A stretch of 64,000 nucleotides of DNA, taken from assembly GCA_030835125.1 (NCBI GenBank), contig JAUQWM010000042.1, forward strand, positions 1 through 64,000, in the 5' to 3' direction. Position 1 is the stretch's first letter. The number at the start of each line of letters is the position of its first letter. Of this stretch, positions 1-10,007 are shown in pieces. The position numbers were made by a program, and so were the translations under genes. The notes under the pieces were generated by a model. That model had not been told where the DNA came from and searched no databases. It saw nothing but the letters and a program-made list of their open reading frames with translations. This stretch comes from Gemmatimonadaceae bacterium (GTDB lineage: Bacteria > Gemmatimonadota > Gemmatimonadetes > Gemmatimonadales > Gemmatimonadaceae).

Positions 1-1
1 G

Positions 2-436
2 GCGCTGGCGCAGCGCGCCAGCGAATGGTCGCGCGAGCGCGAACGACAGCTCGACGCCGCGCGCGACACCTCCGTGCGCGCGGTCCTCGCGGCGAGCGAC
101 CGGCTCGTTTCGCGGGTGGTCGACAGCGCGCGCGAGCGCGCCGCGGCCCCGGTGTGGGCGGCGCCCCACCTGGCGTGGCTCGGCGTCACCGTGCCGGCGG
201 CGGCGGAGTACCTGCCCGAGGGACCGATGACGGTCACCGCGGGCGGACCGCCACCTGGCGCGCCCGTCGGCGGGCGCCAGGTCCGGATGGAGCGGCTGGA
301 CGCACCGTTAGGCGCCGTCCTCGCGTCGAGCGACGGCCGGGTGCGCGTCGACGCCACGCTCGACCGGTTCCTGCGCGCGGAGCGGACGCGCCTCGCCCAG
401 GCCATCGTGGCGCGCGTCGCCGGGCTCGTTCCATGA
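2..436 (+). CDS. atpE: V/A-type ATPase subunit E, C-terminal part (5' end outside window)
   Basis: This is the C-terminal 144 residues of the peripheral-stalk subunit E of a rotary V/A-type ATPase; the reading frame is open from the window edge. The visible part begins with a charged helix rich in Arg, Glu and Gln. It ends with the segment LGAVLASSDGRVRVDATLDR followed by a long amphipathic helix, the usual end of the subunit E family. The stop overlaps the start of subunit C by an ATGA junction. Gene order with C, F, A, B and D downstream supports the call. Membrane subunits I and K would be expected further upstream, outside the window. Confidence 0.85.
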   Translation, partial: ALAQRASEWSRERERQLDAARDTSVRAVLAASDRLVSRVVDSARERAAAPVWAAPHLAWLGVTVPAAAEYLPEGPMTVTAGGPPPGAPVGGRQVRMERLDAPLGAVLASSDGRVRVDATLDRFLRAERTRLAQAIVARVAGLVP

Positions 437-1434
437 CAGTGTGGGTGGACGTCGTCGCCCGCGCGCGGGGGTTGTCCGGCCACCTCGCCGGCCCGGCCGA
501 CCTCCAGGCGATGTCGCGCGCCTCCAACCTGCGGCAACTCGACACCATCCTCGCCGCGCGGCACGGCCGGCCCCTGCCGGACACCGAACCATCGCCCGCC
601 GACATCGAGGCCGCCGAGCGCCGACAGCTCGGCGCCCAACTTCGCCTGCTCGCGCGATGGGCCGCGGACCGGGCGCCGTTGCTCGCCCCGCTGTACGACG
701 ACGAGGACTGCCGGAGCCTGCGGGCGATCCTCCGGGGCGCGGTGGGACGCGTCCCCGCGCCCGAGCGGCTCGCGGGACTGATCCCCACGCCGGCGCTGTC
801 CCTCCGTGCGCTCGTGTCGCTCGCCTCGTGCGAGTCGCCGGCGTCGATCGCCGCGCTCCTGTCGACCTGGGGGAATCCCTATGGACCAGCGCTGCTGGCG
901 GAGACCACGCGCCAGCAACCAGACCTGTTCGCCATGGAGCACGTGCTCGTCGAGACGTGGGCGGCCCGCGCCCGTCGCGCCGCGCGGAAGGGCGGCAAGG
1001 CACTGAGGCTCTTCGTCTCGCGCCGCGTGGACGTCGCCAACTGCTGGGCGGCCCTGCTGGTCGCCGAGCATGGCTTCGACGGCGCGGTCCCGGACCTCTT
1101 CATCGAGGGGGGCCGCCTGCTGTCGAAGGCCGACTTCGCGATCGCCGCCACCGCGCCCAGCCGCGGCGTCGCCGCCCAGGCGCTGGATCGACTCGTCAGG
1201 CACACGCCCCTGGAGGCCGTGACGACCACCGACACCCGTGCCGAGGAACGGATCCTGCGCGCGATGACGCGGGAACAGCACGACCTGGCGCGCGCCGAGC
1301 CGCTGGGCGCGGCGCCGGTGGTCGAGTACTGGCTCCGCCTGCGCGGCGAGCTGCTCGCGGTGCGGCGCATCGCCTGGTCGATCGCTGCCGGCGTGCCCGC
1401 GAGCGCCCGCCTGCCCGAGCTGGTGGAGGCCTGA
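433..1434 (+). CDS. atpC: V/A-type ATPase subunit C
   Basis: This 333-residue protein fits the helical subunit C (eukaryotic subunit d) that couples the central rotor to the membrane ring. The ATG at 433 overlaps the stop of subunit E, and the TGA at 1432-1434 overlaps the start of subunit F. It has no membrane segment or nucleotide-binding motif, as expected. Similarity is mostly in the helical repeats and in the NCWAALL segment at about residue 197, where the family has its conserved Asn/Arg-rich turn. The call rests strongly on its position between E and F, because this subunit is poorly conserved. Confidence 0.82.
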   Translation: MTVWVDVVARARGLSGHLAGPADLQAMSRASNLRQLDTILAARHGRPLPDTEPSPADIEAAERRQLGAQLRLLARWAADRAPLLAPLYDDEDCRSLRAILRGAVGRVPAPERLAGLIPTPALSLRALVSLASCESPASIAALLSTWGNPYGPALLAETTRQQPDLFAMEHVLVETWAARARRAARKGGKALRLFVSRRVDVANCWAALLVAEHGFDGAVPDLFIEGGRLLSKADFAIAATAPSRGVAAQALDRLVRHTPLEAVTTTDTRAEERILRAMTREQHDLARAEPLGAAPVVEYWLRLRGELLAVRRIAWSIAAGVPASARLPELVEA

Positions 1435-1760
1435 TGGCCACGCTCCGCACCATCGCCGGTCCCGTCATGGCCTCCGGGTTCCGCCTCGCGGGGCTGAACG
1501 TGGATGAGGCCCGGACGGCGCCGGAAGCGGCAGCCATCCTCGATCGCCTCGCCGCCGACCCCGGAACCGGCGTGGTCCTCATCGAGCAGGAATGGTTCGA
1601 CGCACTGCCCGAACTCCTGCGCCGCACACTGGAGAAGCAGCCGGTCCCGATCGTCGTGCCCATCCCGCGGGTGGAGTGGGAGGAAGGACGGCCGGGCGCG
1701 GTGTCGTACATCCTGGACCTGCTCCAGCGCGCGATCGGCTATCGCGTGAGGCTCCAGTGA
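1434..1760 (+). CDS. atpF: V/A-type ATPase subunit F
   Basis: This small cytosolic protein of 108 residues matches subunit F in size and position. Subunit F sits on the central stalk with subunit D and can modulate coupling. The sequence has the expected Rossmann-like pattern: an N-terminal strand, the segment GTGVVLIEQEWFDALPELLR and the strand VPIVVPIP, then a C-terminal helix SYILDLLQRAIGYRV. The start overlaps the subunit C stop (ATGA) and the stop overlaps the GTG start of subunit A. Confidence 0.88.
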   Translation: MATLRTIAGPVMASGFRLAGLNVDEARTAPEAAAILDRLAADPGTGVVLIEQEWFDALPELLRRTLEKQPVPIVVPIPRVEWEEGRPGAVSYILDLLQRAIGYRVRLQ

Positions 1761-3499
1761 GCGCCGCGCGCATCGTGCGGGTCGCCGGCGCGCTCGTCGA
1801 GGCGCGGCCCATGGAGGGCGCCCTCTACGAGCTGGCGTACGTCGGCACGCGACGCCTCCTCGGGGAAATCGTGCGCCAGGTCGGTGACACCGCCACGATC
1901 CAGGTCTACGAGGAGACGAACGGGCTCGCGCTCGGGGAACCGGTGGACACGGCGGGGACGTCGCTCACCGCGCACCTCGGGCCGGGCTTGTTAGGCGCGG
2001 TGCTCGACGGCACCGGGCGCCCGCTGGCGCGGCTGGCCGAGGCGGGGGGCGACTTCATCGGCGAGGGCGTCTCCGCGCCCACCCTCGACCCCGGCCGGCG
2101 CTGGGCCTTCACGCCCGCCGTCGCCGCCGGCACCCAGGTCCGTGGTGGGGATGTGCTGGGCACGGTGGAGGAGACCGAGGGTCTCACCCACGCCATCCTG
2201 GTGCCGCCGCGCACCTGCGGGACCGTGACCGCGATCGCCGCCGGTGAGTACTCGTGTGAGGACACGCTCGGCACACTCGATGACGGGACGCCACTCCGGC
2301 TGGCGCACCGCTGGCCCATTCGCGTCCCCCGGCCGATCGCTGCGCGTCTGGCGACGCGCCGGCCCTTCGTCACCGGCCAGCGCGTCTTCGACCTCCTCTT
2401 CCCGGTCGCCGAAGGCGGGGCCTGCGCTGTCCCGGGCGGGTTCGGCACCGGCAAGACCATCATCGAGCAGTCGCTGGCCCGGTTCGCTGATGCGGACATC
2501 ATCGTCTACGTCGGCTGCGGCGAGCGCGGCAACGAGATGACCGACGTGCTCACCGAGTTCCCGGCGCTGGTGGATCCCCGGACCGGCCGCCCGGTCATGG
2601 ACCGCTCGGTGCTGATCGTGAACACCTCGAACATGCCCGTCGCGGCCCGCGAGGCGTCGATCTACCTCGGCGTCACCGTCGCCGAGTACTATCGCGACCA
2701 GGGACGCCGCGTCGCGCTGATGATCGACTCCACCTCGCGATGGGCGGAGGCGCTGCGCGAGATGGGCGCGCGGCTCCAGGAGATGCCCGGTGAGGAAGGC
2801 TACCCGACGTACCTCGCCAGCCGCCTCAGCCTGTTCTTCGAGCGCGCGGCCGTCGCACGGGCGCAGGGAGCGCCGGAGCGCGAGGGCGCGGTCACGATCA
2901 TCGGCGCCATCTCACCGCCGGGCGGCGACTTCTCCGAGCCGGTCACCCAGGCATCGCTCCGCGTCACCGGCGCGATGTGGGCGCTGGATGCATCGCTGGC
3001 GCAGCAGCGCCACTATCCCGCAGTGGACTGGGACTCGAGCTTCAGCCTCTACGCCGACCAGGTCTCGCCCTGGTTCGCCGAGCATGCGGGACGGGACTGG
3101 GAAGAGATCCGGCACTACCTCATCGCGCTCCTCCAGCGGGAGCGGGAGCTGCGCGACATCGCCAGCCTGGTCGGGCCGGACGCCCTGGAGGACGAGGACC
3201 GGTTCGTGATGAACGTGGCCTGGATCATCCGCGACGTGCTGCTGCGCCAGAGCGCGTTTCATCCGCACGACGCGCGCTCGTCGATCGCGAAGACCTACGC
3301 CATGGCGTCGGCGGCGGTCCTGGCGGCGCGGACCGGACGGGACGCGCTCGCCCGCGGCATCCCGGCCGCGCGCCTCGACCTGCAGGGCGTGCGCCACGCG
3401 CTGTCCGTCCTCCGGGACGCGCCCGACGACGAGGTCGAGGTGCAGGCAGGTCGCGCGGTGGCGGCAGCGACCGGCATCGCCAGTGGAGTCGCCCGATGA
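1757..3499 (+). CDS. atpA: V/A-type ATPase catalytic subunit A
   Basis: This is the catalytic nucleotide-binding subunit of the rotary ATPase (580 residues, normal length). The GTG at 1757 is chosen as start because it overlaps the stop of subunit F (GTGA); the open frame further upstream is only the shadow of subunit F. The Walker A motif GGFGTGKT lies near residue 228, the Walker B-like strand is VALMIDSTSRWAEALREMG, and the PPGGDFSEPVTQ loop follows. The bulge region typical of A subunits (about residues 110-190) is present, which separates it from the F-type beta subunit. It ends in an ATGA overlap with subunit B. Confidence 0.96.
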   Translation: MSAARIVRVAGALVEARPMEGALYELAYVGTRRLLGEIVRQVGDTATIQVYEETNGLALGEPVDTAGTSLTAHLGPGLLGAVLDGTGRPLARLAEAGGDFIGEGVSAPTLDPGRRWAFTPAVAAGTQVRGGDVLGTVEETEGLTHAILVPPRTCGTVTAIAAGEYSCEDTLGTLDDGTPLRLAHRWPIRVPRPIAARLATRRPFVTGQRVFDLLFPVAEGGACAVPGGFGTGKTIIEQSLARFADADIIVYVGCGERGNEMTDVLTEFPALVDPRTGRPVMDRSVLIVNTSNMPVAAREASIYLGVTVAEYYRDQGRRVALMIDSTSRWAEALREMGARLQEMPGEEGYPTYLASRLSLFFERAAVARAQGAPEREGAVTIIGAISPPGGDFSEPVTQASLRVTGAMWALDASLAQQRHYPAVDWDSSFSLYADQVSPWFAEHAGRDWEEIRHYLIALLQRERELRDIASLVGPDALEDEDRFVMNVAWIIRDVLLRQSAFHPHDARSSIAKTYAMASAAVLAARTGRDALARGIPAARLDLQGVRHALSVLRDAPDDEVEVQAGRAVAAATGIASGVAR

Positions 3500-4902
3500 C
3501 CACCTTCCAGCGCACCTATCGGGGCGCCCACGCAGCGGCCGGGCCGCTCCTCTTCCTGCAGCACGCGCGCCGCGTCGCGTTAGGTGAGCGCGTGGTCGTG
3601 CGGCAGGAGGGCCAGCCGGACCGCCGTGGCCAGGTCATCGACGCCGGGGAGGAGCGCACCGTCATCCAGCTCCTCGACGACCCGGTCGGCCTCGCGCCGC
3701 ACCGCGTCGAGGTGATCCTCACCGGCGAGCCCGTGCGCACGGTCGTCGGGCGGGACCTCCTCGGCCGTGCCTTCTCGGGACACGGGGCACCCGTCGACGG
3801 GCTCCCGGCGCCGATCGGCAGCACGGTGCGGCCCGTCGCCGGGGCGCCGCTCAACCCGGTGCGCCGCGCGAAACCCTCGGACTTCATCGAGACCGGCGTG
3901 TCGGCCATCGACGCCATGAACACGCTCGTGCGCGGCCAGAAGCTCCCCGTCTTCTCGGGACCCGGCCTCCCCGGGCTGGACCTCGCCGCGCGGATCGTCG
4001 AGGGCGCGCGCGCACCCCACGGCGAGGCCTTCGCGGTGGTCTTTGCCGCCGTGGGGATCACCGCGCGCGAGACGCAGGTGTTCGTCGATCGCATCCGCGC
4101 CAGCGGCGCCATGGCGCGCACGGTGCTCTACCTGAACGAGGCGTCGCATCCATCCGTGGAGCGGTTGCTGGCGCCGCGGCTCGCGCTCACGGCCGCCGAG
4201 TACCTCGCGTTCGACGCGGGAATGCAGGTGCTGGTGGTGGTGGCCGACATGACGCACTACTGCGAGGCGCTGCGCGAGCTGGGCACGGCGCGCGAGGAAG
4301 TGCCGGGACGCCGCGGTTACCCGGGCTACATGTACACCGACCTCGCCAGCCTCTATGAACGCGCCGGCATCGTGAAGGGCCGCCCCGGGTCGATCACGCT
4401 CATCCCGATCGTGACGATGCCGGACGACGACATCACCCACCCCATCCCCGACCTCACCGGCTACATCACCGAGGGGCAGGTCGTCCTCAGCCGCGAGCTG
4501 CACCGCCGCGGCATCGACCCGCCCATCGACGTGCTGCCCTCGCTGTCGCGCCTGATGAACAGCGGCATCGGCGAAAAGCGGACGTGGCGCGACCATCGCG
4601 AGTGGTCGGACCAGCTCTACGCGTCGTATGCGCGCGGGCGCGAGGCGCGCAGCATGGCCGCGATCGTGGGCGCCGGCGGGCTGCTCCCTGCGGACCGGCG
4701 GGCGCTCGACTTCGCCGATGCCTTCGAGGCCGCGTTCATCGGCCAGGGCACCGCGCGGCGCACGATCATGGAGACCGCGGAAGCCGGGTGGCGGCTGCTC
4801 GACGCCCTCCCGCGCGAAGACCTGGCCCGGCTCAGTGACCGCGCGTTCCAGGAGCGGCAGGCCGCACGCGCCGCCGCTCCGCCGGAGGAGCCGGCGCCAT
4901 GA
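3496..4902 (+). CDS. atpB: V/A-type ATPase subunit B
   Basis: This is the non-catalytic nucleotide-binding subunit that alternates with subunit A in the hexamer (468 residues). At the P-loop position it has SGPGLPGLDLAARI, lacking the GKT lysine-threonine, which is the family hallmark. The segments MTHYCEALRELGTAREEVPGRRGYPGYMYTDLA and TGYITEGQVVLSREL are typical of B subunits. The start overlaps the subunit A stop (ATGA) and the end overlaps subunit D in the same way. A GTTAGGT heptamer encodes an Ala-Leu-Gly near residue 29. Confidence 0.96.
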   Translation: MTTFQRTYRGAHAAAGPLLFLQHARRVALGERVVVRQEGQPDRRGQVIDAGEERTVIQLLDDPVGLAPHRVEVILTGEPVRTVVGRDLLGRAFSGHGAPVDGLPAPIGSTVRPVAGAPLNPVRRAKPSDFIETGVSAIDAMNTLVRGQKLPVFSGPGLPGLDLAARIVEGARAPHGEAFAVVFAAVGITARETQVFVDRIRASGAMARTVLYLNEASHPSVERLLAPRLALTAAEYLAFDAGMQVLVVVADMTHYCEALRELGTAREEVPGRRGYPGYMYTDLASLYERAGIVKGRPGSITLIPIVTMPDDDITHPIPDLTGYITEGQVVLSRELHRRGIDPPIDVLPSLSRLMNSGIGEKRTWRDHREWSDQLYASYARGREARSMAAIVGAGGLLPADRRALDFADAFEAAFIGQGTARRTIMETAEAGWRLLDALPREDLARLSDRAFQERQAARAAAPPEEPAP

Positions 4903-5528
4903 CCGTCCGGCGACTGGCCGCCACCCGGCTCGAGTTGCTGCGCGCCCGGCGCGAGTTGCGGCGCGTGAAGCATGGGGCGTCGCTCGTCAGGCGGAAGCGC
5001 GAGGCGCTGGTCGCGGAATTGTTCCGATCGGCACGCCCGGCCCTCGACCTCCGCGATCGCGTCTCCCGCGCCGCCACCGAGGCCGCGCGATCCCTGCTCG
5101 ACGCCCTGGCCATCCACGGCCGGTCGGGCCTCGACGGGATGTCGAGGCCGTCGCGCGACATCTCCCTCGAACTGCGGCCGGCCGTCGTCTGGGGCATTCC
5201 CGTTTCGGACGTCACCGACCGGCCGCCCCTGTCGCGGACGCTCGACGCGCGCGGCACCGACCCGGCGCTCACCGGCCCCGCCGCAGCGACCACCGCTGCC
5301 CGGTTCGAGCGGCTCGCCGACCTCCTGGTCGAGGCCGCGCCGAAAGAACAGCGCGTGCGCCGGCTCGGGGATGCCGTGTCGCGCACGACCCGGCAGATGC
5401 GTACGCTGGAGCAGCGTGTCGCCCCGCGGCTCGAACAGCAGATCGTCCAGGTGCGGCGGCAGCTCGAGGAGCGGGAACGCGAAGACCGAACGCGGTTGAA
5501 CCGCTTCCGGCGGGGCTCGAACCTCTAG
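4899..5528 (+). CDS. atpD: V/A-type ATPase subunit D
   Basis: Subunit D is the central rotor shaft, functionally like the F-type gamma subunit. The 209-residue product starts with a Lys/Arg-rich coiled coil (about residues 5-60: TRLELLRARRELRRVKHG and on) and ends with a second long coiled coil (about 140-205), with a short globular part between, as in the family. It is the last gene of the operon; after its TAG stop at 5526-5528 there is a 90-bp gap before the efflux genes. Confidence 0.92.
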   Translation: MTVRRLAATRLELLRARRELRRVKHGASLVRRKREALVAELFRSARPALDLRDRVSRAATEAARSLLDALAIHGRSGLDGMSRPSRDISLELRPAVVWGIPVSDVTDRPPLSRTLDARGTDPALTGPAAATTAARFERLADLLVEAAPKEQRVRRLGDAVSRTTRQMRTLEQRVAPRLEQQIVQVRRQLEEREREDRTRLNRFRRGSNL

Positions 5529-5618
5529 GGACGGACCGTCGCTCCCTTCAAGCGTTTTCGGCGTCCTGTCCGTTTAGTTTGGGGCCGTGACAGGCTGGAC
5601 GAAACATGGGGAGGTCGA

Positions 5619-6794
5619 TTGTTCCGCAAGTTGAAGCAGTACTGCACTTTATGCGTCGTCGTCGCCGGCGGCGCCCTGGGCGCTTCCTGCACCAAACCGG
5701 CGGGGGGTGAGCCGGCCGCCAATCCCGCGACGAAGACCGGTGGCCCGACGGCCGGTCGCGCCGGCGGTCGGGGGGCCGCACCGACTCCCGTCGAGATCGA
5801 GATGGCGAAGCTCGGCTCCGTGTCGCGGACGTCCACCATCGCGGGGATGCTCGAGCCCATTCGCTCGGTCGGCGTGAACGCGCAGCTCTCCGGCATCCTC
5901 CTGTCGCTCAAGGCGGAAGAGGGCCACCGCGTGTCGCAAGGGGATGTCCTGGCCGAGATCGACGCCCGCGAACTGGAGGCGCAGGCGCGGAGCGCCGAGG
6001 CCGCGCTCCGGTTCGCGCAATCGACCGTCGACCGCTCGGAGCAGTTGTTCAAGGAGAAGATCATCACCCTGGCCGAGCTCGAGCGCGATCGCACCGCGTT
6101 CGAGTCGGCCAAGGCCAGCACCGAGCAGTTCCGGACCCGGCTCGGGTACGCGCACGTCGTCGCGCCGATTTCGGGCATCATCACCGAGAAGCGCGTCGAG
6201 GCCGGCGACATCGTGTCCAACCAGACGCGGCTCTTCACGGTGGCCGACGTCGCCACCCTCGTGACGCGGATCCAGGTGTCGGAGCTCGAGGTGAGTTCGC
6301 TCACGGTCGGCGACCAGGTCCCGCTGACGGTCGATGCGTTAGGCGGCGAGCGGGTCGCGGGCCGCATCCGCCGGATCTTCCCCGCCGCCGACAGTTCCAC
6401 ACGGCTCGTGCCGGTGGAGGTGGCGTTGACGGGAAGCCAGGTCGGCCGCCTGCGTCCAGGCTACACCGTGCGCGCGACGCTGGCGCTCGACCGCCGCGAT
6501 GGCGCGCTGCTGGTGCCGTCGCGCGCCGTCTCCGGGCCCGCCGGCGCACGCGCCGTGTACGTCGTCACCGGCGGCGAGATCCAGCGCCGCGCGGTGCGCG
6601 TCGGCAGCGACATGGCCGGGCTCTCCGAGATCCTCGAGGGGATCGCCGAGGGCGATTCCGTGATCGTCTCCGGGACGTCGACCCTGCGCGAAGGCGCCAA
6701 GGCGCGCATCGTGGAACCGTTGAGCGACCAGCTGCCGGTGACGAAGAGCATTGACCCGGCGGTGACGCCGGGACGGGGAGGACGGGGCCAGTGA
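5619..6794 (+). CDS. RND efflux periplasmic adaptor (MFP) lipoprotein
   Basis: This is the membrane-fusion subunit that links an RND pump to the outer membrane channel. The TTG at 5619 is taken as start because GGGGAGG precedes it by a few bases and the product then has a short signal ending in the lipobox LGASC. A linker rich in Gly and Pro follows. Next come a biotinyl-lipoyl-like half motif (EGHRVSQGDVLAEID), an alpha-helical hairpin (about residues 115-165), the second lipoyl half and beta-barrel domains. It overlaps the pump gene by GTGA, so the two are co-translated. No TolC-like gene is adjacent. Confidence 0.92.
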   Translation: MFRKLKQYCTLCVVVAGGALGASCTKPAGGEPAANPATKTGGPTAGRAGGRGAAPTPVEIEMAKLGSVSRTSTIAGMLEPIRSVGVNAQLSGILLSLKAEEGHRVSQGDVLAEIDARELEAQARSAEAALRFAQSTVDRSEQLFKEKIITLAELERDRTAFESAKASTEQFRTRLGYAHVVAPISGIITEKRVEAGDIVSNQTRLFTVADVATLVTRIQVSELEVSSLTVGDQVPLTVDALGGERVAGRIRRIFPAADSSTRLVPVEVALTGSQVGRLRPGYTVRATLALDRRDGALLVPSRAVSGPAGARAVYVVTGGEIQRRAVRVGSDMAGLSEILEGIAEGDSVIVSGTSTLREGAKARIVEPLSDQLPVTKSIDPAVTPGRGGRGQ

Positions 6795-9700
6795 GCAAGC
6801 GTCGCGGCATCGCCAGCTGGTCCATCAGCCGGCCCATCGGCACCATCATGGTGACGAGCACGCTGCTGGTCCTCGGGATCGTGTACGTGGGACGCATCCC
6901 CGTCGACCTGCTGCCGCGCATCGTGTACCCGCAGGTGCGCGTCAACGTGAGCAATCCCGGCGTGGAGCCGGCGGTGCTGGAGGAGACGATCGCCAAGCCG
7001 CTGGAGTCGGCGCTCGCCACCACGCAGGGCCTGACCCGCCTGGCGGCCGACGTATCCACCGGCAACGTGTCCATCACGCTCGACTTCGACTACGGCACCA
7101 ACGTCGACTTCGCGCTGCAGGACGCGGCCAAGAACGTCGAGCGCATCCGCGGCCGGCTGCCCGAGGAGGCGGATCCGCCCAACATCAACAAGTCCGATCC
7201 GTCGCAGCAGCAGATCTACCAGGTCGCCTTCTCGTCGCCGGAGCGCAACCAGATCGCCCTCCGGCAGTGGGTCGACCAGCGCCTGCGGCCGCAGTTGCTG
7301 TCGGTGCCCGGCGTGGCCGCCATCGAGATCTTCGGCGGGCTGGTGCGCGAGATCCAGGTCGAGCTGGACCCCGATCGCCTGCGCGGGTTCGGGCTGTCCG
7401 TGTCGCAGGTGATCGGCGCGCTGCGGAACGAAAATCAGGACCTCGCCGCCGGGCGCATCTCCACCCTCGATCGCGAGATGGTGGGCACGACGTCCGGCAA
7501 GTTCCGCTCGCTGGAGGACATCCGCAGCGTCCTGTTGACGTCCCCCGGCGGCGCCCGCGTGCCGCTGCGCGACATCGCGGCCATCCGCGACACCAGCCAG
7601 GAGCAGCGCAGCTGGGCGCGCCTCAACGGCGTGCCGGCCGTGCGGATCGGCATCCAGAAGCAGCCCGAGGCCAACACGGTCGAGGTGGTCGACGGGGTCC
7701 GCGCGAAGCTCGAGCAACTCCAGCGCGACGGCTACGTCCCCGCCGACATCCGCAACGAGGTCACCTACGACCAGTCCGGCTTCATCAGCGACGCGCTCAA
7801 GTCGGTTCGCGACGCGGCCATCATCGGCGCCGTGCTGTCGATGCTGGTCGTCATCCTCTTCCTGCGTTCCTTCCGGAAGACCTTCATCATCGGCGTGTCG
7901 ATCCCCCTGGCGATCCTGGCCACGTTCGTGATGATGGGCATGGGCGACCTTACCCTCAACATCATGTCGCTGGGCGGCCTCGCGTTAGGTACCGGCCTCC
8001 TGCTGGACAACGCGATCGTGATGCTGGAGAACATCTACCGGCGCCGCGAGTCCGAGGGACTCGACCCGGAGGAAGCTGCCCACGTCGGTGCCGCCGAGGT
8101 CACCAGCGCGGTCGTCGCGTCCACCACCACCAACCTGGCGTCGGTCGCGCCGTTCCTGCTCATCACCGGGCTGTCGGCGCTCATCTTCCGCGAGCTCATC
8201 CTCACCATCTCGTTCGCCATCCTCGCCTCGCTGCCGCTGGCCCTCACGCTGATCCCGATGCTGGCGGCCCAGCTGGGCAAGGTGCGCTTCAGCTCGGGCC
8301 TCGAGCGGTTCAAGCCGCTGCTGGCGTTCGAGCGCGGCTTCGAGCGGATGGTCGAGGGATACCGCGGCGCCGCGACCCGGGTGGTGCGGGGCCGCTGGCT
8401 CCTGCTGGGCGGCGTCGCCGGCCTCGGCGTGCTGGCCTGGTTCAGAGCGAAATCCTACCCGACCGAGTTCCTGCCGCAGGTCGATGACGGCACCGTCACC
8501 GCGACCCTGCGCATGCCCCCGGGCAGCACGCCGACGCAGGCCAACCGCCTGGCGTACGAAGTGGAGCGCATGGTCGGCGAGATGCCGGCGGTGCACAGCG
8601 TCTTCACCAACGCCGGCGCCGGCCGCGGTGGCCTCGACGTCCGCCTCGTGAAGGCCGGCGAGCGGGAACTGAGCGCCGACCAGTGGGTGCAGACGCTGCA
8701 ACGCCGTATCGACGAGCAGGGCTTCGCGGGCTCCCGCGTCTTTGTGCGCCCGCCGCGCATCCGCGGTCTGCGCACGTCGGCGGCCGGCACCGACGTCTCG
8801 GTGGCGATCGTGGGCGACCAGTTGGTGACGCTCGACGAGGTCGGCCAGGAGGTCGTCCGCCGGCTGCGCGGCGTGCCCGGCCTCGAGAACGTCCAGGTCC
8901 AGGCGGAAGAGGCACGGCCCATGCTCTCGATCGCCCTCGATCGCGAGCGCTCCCGCAACCTCGGGCTCGACGTCGCCGCCGTCGGGCAGACGGTCCGCAC
9001 CGCGCTCGACGGCACCATCGCCACTCGTTATGCCGAGGGGAACTTCGAGTACGACGTCCGCGTCCTCTTCCCGAAGCACAAGTTCCAGAGCGCCAGCGAC
9101 GTCGGCGGCACCCTGCTCTTCCCCGGCGGCCGCGGCACCGATCCCGTCTTCCTGCGGGACATCGCCAGCGTCAACGCCGCCGTCAGCCCGGCCACCATCC
9201 GCCGCGAGAACCAGAACCGCCGGATCGAGGTCAGCGGCGACGTCATCACCGCCGTCGCCTCCATCGGCTCCGTCACCGATTCCATTCGGGCCCGGCTCGC
9301 GGACCTGAGCCTCCCGGACGGCTACGGCCTCATGATCGGCGGCGAGCAGGAGGCCATCGAGGACACCAACGCCCAGATGGCCCTGGTCATCGGCCTGGCG
9401 ATCTTCCTGGTGTTCGTGGTCATGGCGGTCCAGTACGAGAGCCTCCTCGACCCGCTCATCATCCTCACCGCGGTGCCCCTCGCCCTCATCGGCGTGGTCG
9501 CCATCCTCGGCATCACCAACACGCCGTTCTCGGCGCCGGTGCTGCTGGGCATGATCATGCTCGCGGGCATCGTGGTGAACAATTCCATCCTCCTCGTGGA
9601 ATTCACCAACCAGTTCCGCGCCGAGACGAACGCCTCGGTGGAGGCGGCGGTGGTGGAAGCCGGGGTGGTCCGCATGCGTCCCATCCTCATGACCACCTTC

Positions 9701-9934
9701 ACGTCGCTCGTCGGCGCGATGCCGCTGGCACTCGGCCTGGGCGAAGGCGGCGAGTTGATGCGGCCCCTCGCGATCGCCGTCGTGGGTGGCCTGATGGTGT
9801 CGTCACTCCTCACGTTGTTCGTCGTGCCGAGCTTCTACGTCATCCTGCATCACGCCGGCGACGCGGTGAAGCGATTCGTGCTCGGCGATCGGATGGTGCG
9901 TCCGGTGCGCGTCGGCGAGGTCGCCGGGGACTGA
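6791..9934 (+). CDS. RND family efflux transporter permease (AcrB/HAE1-like)
   Basis: This inner-membrane proton-driven efflux pump has 1047 residues, the usual length, with two repeats of six membrane helices each preceded by a large periplasmic loop. The first helix (GTIMVTSTLLVLGIVYVGRIPVD) is near the N terminus and the RIPVDLLP turn is typical. Later helices include GLALGTGLLLDNAIVMLENIYRR, the motif carrying the proton-relay Asp, and in the second half GMIMLAGIVVNNSILLVEF. The GTG start overlaps the adaptor stop. The substrate cannot be read from sequence. Two GTYAGGC heptamers lie inside it (7029 as GCCTGAC, 7984 as GTTAGGT). Confidence 0.95.
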   Translation: MSKRRGIASWSISRPIGTIMVTSTLLVLGIVYVGRIPVDLLPRIVYPQVRVNVSNPGVEPAVLEETIAKPLESALATTQGLTRLAADVSTGNVSITLDFDYGTNVDFALQDAAKNVERIRGRLPEEADPPNINKSDPSQQQIYQVAFSSPERNQIALRQWVDQRLRPQLLSVPGVAAIEIFGGLVREIQVELDPDRLRGFGLSVSQVIGALRNENQDLAAGRISTLDREMVGTTSGKFRSLEDIRSVLLTSPGGARVPLRDIAAIRDTSQEQRSWARLNGVPAVRIGIQKQPEANTVEVVDGVRAKLEQLQRDGYVPADIRNEVTYDQSGFISDALKSVRDAAIIGAVLSMLVVILFLRSFRKTFIIGVSIPLAILATFVMMGMGDLTLNIMSLGGLALGTGLLLDNAIVMLENIYRRRESEGLDPEEAAHVGAAEVTSAVVASTTTNLASVAPFLLITGLSALIFRELILTISFAILASLPLALTLIPMLAAQLGKVRFSSGLERFKPLLAFERGFERMVEGYRGAATRVVRGRWLLLGGVAGLGVLAWFRAKSYPTEFLPQVDDGTVTATLRMPPGSTPTQANRLAYEVERMVGEMPAVHSVFTNAGAGRGGLDVRLVKAGERELSADQWVQTLQRRIDEQGFAGSRVFVRPPRIRGLRTSAAGTDVSVAIVGDQLVTLDEVGQEVVRRLRGVPGLENVQVQAEEARPMLSIALDRERSRNLGLDVAAVGQTVRTALDGTIATRYAEGNFEYDVRVLFPKHKFQSASDVGGTLLFPGGRGTDPVFLRDIASVNAAVSPATIRRENQNRRIEVSGDVITAVASIGSVTDSIRARLADLSLPDGYGLMIGGEQEAIEDTNAQMALVIGLAIFLVFVVMAVQYESLLDPLIILTAVPLALIGVVAILGITNTPFSAPVLLGMIMLAGIVVNNSILLVEFTNQFRAETNASVEAAVVEAGVVRMRPILMTTFTSLVGAMPLALGLGEGGELMRPLAIAVVGGLMVSSLLTLFVVPSFYVILHHAGDAVKRFVLGDRMVRPVRVGEVAGD

Positions 9935-10007
9935 GGCCGGGACCGGAAAGCAACGGGGCAGGCGGTCGCGATTGTCCAACTCCCGACCCCTGCCCCGAGG
10001 CCGTTCC